A DNA stretch of 64,000 bases from Timema cristinae. Lineage: Eukaryota > Arthropoda > Insecta > Phasmatodea > Timematidae. The translations under genes and the position numbers were made by a program. The notes beneath the pieces are model-generated. The model saw only the letters and a program-made list of their open reading frames with translations. It ran no database searches and had not been told where the DNA came from. The stretch is from the NCBI GenBank assembly GCA_039000515.1, contig JBCFYV010000012.1:114711949-114775948 (forward strand), given 5' to 3'. Of the stretch, positions 59,346 through 64,000 are shown piece by piece; the first letter of the stretch is position 1; every line of letters begins with the position of its first letter.

Positions 59346-59714
59346 TGGGGATCACGGCAAACTCTTAAAATACATTATACAAAAATTATGAAATATTACA
59401 ATAACAAATATTTCGTCAAACTGGAGTAGGCTATTATGAAGAAATACTGAAATATTATCCATAGCAATATTATTCTAATGACGTTCTAACACTCTTTCGT
59501 TCTCGGAAATTTGGTTCCAGATCAAAGACAAGCCCATTCTGACTGAGGAAAATGAAAAAGGCTCTTTTTTCTCATCTAACAACCAACCTACCGTTATTAA
59601 CAAATGTTTTGAGGTCTTGTAACGATCAAGATTAAAGTAAGTATTCGCCTTTTCTGCTCAGAATGATTGGCGGTACACACTGATAAATCAACAGATCATT
59701 CAAACTCGAAGTGT

Positions 59715-60170
59715 TCATCTACAAAATGAAGAAGCATCACTGTTATCACCAAAACACTGTTTCGTCACATACCAAATGGAGTAAAAACTTGGACTCCAAG
59801 AGAGATGGAAAATAAATACTTGGAGACTTTTGAAATGTGATGTTGGATAAGACTTGAGAAGATCAGGTGGACAAACAGGGTGAACAATGAAGTCCTGAGA
59901 AGAGTGGGTGAGAAGAGAACCATTTTGGATGTGAGGAAACTGGATCAGACAAATCTTCAAGAGGAACTGTCTTCTGCACGATGTCATAGAAGGAAAGATT
60001 GAGGAAAAGAGGAGCTAAGGAAGGAGGAGGATTCAAATATCGGATGATTTGAAGGAAAGAAGAACATTCTGATATCTGAAGGAGAAGACAGAGGACAGGG
60101 CTCATTGGCGGTCGGAATTCACTAACAAAAGGAATGAAACTGTTGTAAGACAGAACACCTAGTAATAATA

Positions 60171-60210
<40 letters not shown>

Positions 60211-60212
60211 TT
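59715..60212 (+). pseudogene. LINE C-terminal relic 3 with (AAT)n tail
   Basis: Frames read RLEKIRWTNRVNNEVLRRVG, EKRTILDV, then NCLLHDVIEGKIEEKRS, RRRIQISDDLKERRT, EDRAHWRSEFTNKRNETVVR and QNT with a stop. This is the usual order at the end of a class of insect LINE ORFs. A short deletion has removed the expected segment before NCLLHD, with frameshifts. It ends in (AATAAT)n at 60162-60212, the same tail type as the A/B/C SINEs. Confidence 0.88.
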
Positions 60213-61410
60213 TTGCAATGAAGTCACATTTTCACGTTAAAATATTGGGTAGTTTTCTATCTGTGAGGTAAAAAAGTCACTAGATTTGATTCAATGTAGC
60301 TTATAACATTTTATTGATACGGATTACAAAATAAAAGCTCAAAACAATTCACCCCAAAAATGAAACAGCTTAGTAGCCAATGAAGTAGTCTTTTATAGTC
60401 ACTTAATAAACAGTGTAACCAAGTTAGATTTTCATTAAAAATTGATGCTTTACATTTTGTCCGATTAAAAACTTATTGAAATTAATTCTGTTTTTGGTTA
60501 AGTTAGTAGATTGAAGACCTTAAAATTTTTACAACCTTTCTTATAATATGTATTTAACAGAACATCATCTTAATCATAATTAGGGTAATTATAAGCTTGT
60601 TATTTTGAATTATTAATTATTTCATATAATATCTTCTATTCTCTCCGAAATATTTCCATTTTAAAGTTTAACTTTATTAACCTTAGGATAGTATTGTCTT
60701 ATTTGCATAAATTATTTTACAATTAGTGTATTGCTTTACCTCAGACCTGAAGTTGGTGTAACACCAATTAAAACACCAAAACATGTCGTCATAGAAGACT
60801 AAGTTACTATCAAATAAGGAAAAAGGGAATTTTATTCGAAAATCTATTCGAAAATAATAAGTAATTGAAACTAAATATAATGACACTTTGGGTCACCAGG
60901 TTGGGAAAATACATCTAGGGTAGCTATAAAAAAAAAGTTCAGGAAACATTTTGTTTAGGTCATGAAGCTCAGGAATTGGTAAGTCTGAACTCCGTGGTGT
61001 CCTAAGGGTAAGAGGGGATGCTGCTGTCCCCCTTTAACCCACCCACTCCTACCTTTACACCCCTCTCTCGCCTGGCTGAGAAGAACTGGTAATGGAGGCT
61101 TCACGAATAAATAAATAAACCCGTATGAAATAGAAATGAAATCGGGACAACGGTCGAGTAAATTATGCATGCTGCCCACAGACGAGATGGATAAGCAACA
61201 CGCTGGGACAGTAAAGAGGAGTGGGGGCAGTAACCACCGGAGGACATTTTAAAAGAGGTGTGTTCCCCATGTTTGAGGGGAGGGAAAAGTGGTGACATTC
61301 GCGGTGGTGCCATCTCTTGGAGTGTATGAAAACCTATTGCAAGGCTGACCGCATGAATTGTGTGATGAACTATTTGATTATGACCGATACATTGTATTAT
61401 AGTTTTTGTT
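60213..61410. other. AT-rich then GC-richer intergenic sequence, no gene recognised
   Basis: 60980-61330 is GC-richer with CCGTGGTGTCCTAAGGGTAA (weakly tRNA-like) and GGTGGTGCCATCTCTTGG, but no complete element or exon is seen. Confidence 0.3.
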
Positions 61411-61880
61411 GAGCACCGCGTCTTACTACCCGTTCGGGCTACATGAATATGTACAAACTACCCCAATGTGTTAGGTATGAGTAAGGTTGAATTTAGAGGA
61501 AGTGTACTTGCATTGGTGACCTGGTGGTCTAGGGTAAGGTGTCAGACTTCTGTGCTGGCGGCCGGGGTTCAATCCTCGGTCCCGGCACTGATTTATCTGA
61601 TTTCCAAACCCTTCCTACACCTCTGACAAGACATCTTGTGAATGTGTGGAATGCCAGGCCGCCACCGTGGTTCGGATTCCACGTTAAACTGTAGGTCCTT
61701 CATTTCATCTCACAATCACCCTACCATTACACATTAGCGTATGTGCGTATAACCCGAACGGGTAGTAAGACGCGGTGCTAATAATAATGTACTTGCATTG
61801 GCGTGTAAGGAGAATGGAAAAACACAATCAGAAAAAATACATCCGATCAAGATTAGAGACCCCATCTCCCCATCATACTC
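61411..61880 (-). repeat. SINE C interrupted by a SINE A
   Basis: GAGCACCGCGTCTTACTACC starts the host SINE. Its body stops at GAAGTGTACTTGCATTG and resumes after the inserted SINE A with the same bases, continuing to CATCTCCCCATCAT. The head is lost. Confidence 0.85.
61516..61787 (+). repeat. SINE A nested in SINE C, with 13-bp target duplication
   Basis: Full-length A (GTGACCTGGTGGTCTAGGG head to (AAT)n tail). TGTACTTGCATTG occurs at 61503-61515 and 61788-61800, matching host SINE sequence. Confidence 0.95.
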
Positions 61881-61957
61881 ACATACCATACCCTACCATA
61901 ACATTACATAACATTACATAACATTACATAACATTACATACATACATACATACATAC
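61881..61957. repeat. ACATT / ACATA simple repeat
   Basis: CATAACATTA repeats followed by (CATA)n. Confidence 0.9.
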
Positions 61958-62327
61958 GCTATGTTCGGGGCAACGTAGGTCCTACCATTTATTTACATTC
62001 AGGAATTTAGAGTAACTTTCGATGTTTATAACGATACATCCACCGATAGCCGTAAGCTTGGTATTAAAATGTTACATATTTATTGACCACATATTTTAGT
62101 TTGCTTGATTTTATTTGTGTTTTAACTAATATTATCTGGGGACTTGGGAGGTGGGAAAATTCCCTGAGACTCCTCTCCTCCCTCCATCAATCTTGGGTGC
62201 ACCATTGAGAGAAAATAGACTCACATTTACATTGACAGAAATAGAAAAACCATGTAGCAAAAAAAAGAAAGACACAATTTGCGACGACAGTGCTAACATT
62301 TGTGGATTAATGGTGTTTTACGGTCAG

Positions 62328-62525
62328 CATAACGAACCCTCCGGCCATTAAGTATCAGTTTTCTAGACCGAAGCCACTACTTTCTTATTCGATTAGTTCC
62401 TTATTTGTCTTCACGAGTCAAAGTTGACCCCTTTACAGACCCACCACTTCACGGAAAAAAATAATGGAAGTGTCGGGGATCGATCCCGGTACCTCTGTAT
62501 CTGTAGATCTAGATCTGTAGGAACA
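62328..62525 (-). repeat. SINE D fragment
   Basis: AGTTTTCTAGACCGAAGCCA and CGGGGATCGATCCCGGTACC (complement of body and B box). Confidence 0.7.
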
Positions 62526-62577
62526 AAGTTGAAGAGTAATTATATTTGGGAGTACACGAACAAAAAAAGGTTGAGTA

Positions 62578-62850
62578 AATAAGCGATCTAAGGCGTTACT
62601 CTTGCATTAGACTAGACTGCTGATGATAAAGAGATCTTTGTTCGAATTCCAATCAAGTTTATTTTGGGTGCAGTTACCTAAATGGTTACTCACTCTCCCT
62701 CCATGCAAATGCAGGTACAATTCCTCTAAATTCAACCTTACACATTACTAATTCATTAGAGTAATTAATGCATATGCGTATAACTGAACAGGTAGTAAGT
62801 AAGACCGGGGCATTTTTTTTAACACCGAGACTTTACCACCCGTTCGAATT
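62578..62850 (+). repeat. SINE C followed by an inverted tail fragment
   Basis: Plus copy: GCGATCTAAGGCGTTACTCT, GTTCGAATTCC, body, GGTAGTAAGTAAGACCGGGG. Directly after comes ACACCGAGACTTTACCACCC at 62822, a minus-oriented common tail, giving a tail-to-tail arrangement. Confidence 0.75.
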
Positions 62851-63879
62851 ATAATCTAAAAAAAATAAATTAATCTAAAGTGGAGAGTACCAACGTGGTC
62901 ATAATGAAAACGATTTTGAATTTAAAAAAACACACACAACCACTGTTTATAATTCGTTTGGCAACACTGATCACTTTTCGATAAGCTGTAAAACCAACAA
63001 AAAAAAAACAAGCGAACACGCGTGTTTACTTTTTCGTTCCCATTTTAATGCTAGCTTGTTGATGAAAATGTGATAATTTGGTCTCTACAAGTTTGTTTGG
63101 TTATATCCGAGAGCACTTTAGCTCTCGTAGTCATGCAAGTTGAGTTTTTTTTTGTATTGTGTTTATAATGTTAATGTTTAGATTGTCTTTTTTTTTTAAC
63201 TTAGGGGTTATGCCAATACGTTCAACGCCAAGGCTAATAACGACTCAAACTTGATTCACACTTTCGTCCAAAATTTATTGTAGAATCTGCTTGAGTGATG
63301 CAACAATTCACACACTAGCAGAACCACACGTTAGCCCAGCCACAGACCACAGACAAGGTAAACACCAGAAACAGCCTTACGGGAGGTTTGCTACACTCCT
63401 TGAGACAGGTTCAGTCCTCGGCCACTGGAGAGTGCTAGTTGCTGTTCTCAGTGATACCAACATTTACAAGAGAAGAAAGTCAAATATTTCACTTTCAATT
63501 GTTTGTTGCAAAGAGGGGGCGGACCAAACACAAGAGTTCATTATCAGAAATCCCTTCCTACCTCAACTGACACCATTATAATGAACAAAACTTTTCAAAC
63601 AAGTAACTAGTCGACGGTATTTTAAAATAATTTGCAACAATTTGTAAACATTGGATTGAACAATAAAAAGGACCATTGTATTCTACTTTTTTTTTTGTAA
63701 TTTGCAGCCTAAGTAAGCTCGTTTGGAGAAGGTTGATTTATAATAAGGGTTGGCCCGCTACCTGAACTTAGCTGTATGAAAACCGGTTTATTGAAACTGG
63801 AATACATTTATTGACGGTTTTTATAGTAAAGGCATCTTTAAAGTTAGCTTTTTTTGTTATTAATAAATGCCTGCTTGAT
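62851..63879. other. Intergenic, no gene recognised
   Basis: A 96-codon ORF at 63291-63581 has more even base composition than its surroundings but no recognised domain. It might be exonic; I would not call it. Confidence 0.3.
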
Positions 63880-64000
63880 ATCGATGCTGTCACTTGGGAC
63901 TGCACTAGCGATCCCCGTGTTGAAGGACTCAAGCTCTTCCAATGAGCGTTTCAACCTGGATAATGTGGGTCTGGTGTACACCTGGTCTATTAGCCCAGGC
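63880..64000. other. Possible coding sequence running off the right edge (weak)
   Basis: Both strands are open. The minus-strand reading VYTRPTLSRLKRSLEELESF followed by NTGIASAVPSDSID looks protein-like and ends at a TAA near 63848. Plus-strand reading is also open. No family is recognised. Confidence 0.25.

Noticed and set aside
18938..61787. Several apparent tRNA genes with A and B boxes
   Set aside because: Each sits at the head of a repeated body and tail with target duplications, and the cloverleaf arms are imperfect; they are SINE heads.

Overview
The window is eukaryotic, AT-rich and almost entirely non-coding, with large introns, dense tRNA-derived SINEs, decayed LINEs, MITEs and microsatellites. 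SINE heads carrying A/B boxes, a Helitron with A|T target flanks, an 8-bp-TSD hAT element, and LINE tails of a kind I associate with insects point to an arthropod, most likely an insect. The species cannot be fixed from the sequence.

The only confidently recognisable cellular gene is ribosomal protein L38 (RpL38) on the minus strand at the left edge. It is spliced: the ATG ends one exon (4120-4168), residues 2-21 are in a second exon (3968-4028) and most of the remainder is in a third (563-685). The last few codons lie left of base 1. A second protein-like locus (9293-10794, plus) encodes a Pro/Lys/Ser-rich protein with an acidic patch and a coiled-coil-like C-terminus. It is read only by changing frame and crossing stops, so it is either a pseudogene or a real gene with assembly indels.

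The rest is repeat DNA. (1) Three SINE variants (here A, B, C) have different tRNA-like heads but one common 3' end, a small hairpin followed by a TAA or TTA microsatellite. (2) Other tRNA-headed SINEs are present (here D, E, F, G and a VNTR-SINE). (3) There is one LINE reverse-transcriptase core relic and four LINE C-terminal relics. (4) There are two foldback MITE families with TA and TTAA target sites, a 1.3-kb hAT element with a nested element, a Helitron, and a ~1-kb dispersed repeat pair.

The most interesting signal is satellite birth inside transposable elements. A 15-bp unit inside one SINE family occurs at about 3, 43 and 177 copies in three insertions in this window. A 64-bp unit is present about 35 times in one element at 24-26 kb but once in its relative at 40 kb. 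A ~62-bp stretch of a LINE C-terminal ORF has been tandemly amplified at 13 kb. A 51-bp array at 57 kb has no identified source. Very long ORFs over these arrays are artefacts of periodicity.

All calls come from reading by eye; unit counts are span divided by period, and boundaries of old repeats are approximate.
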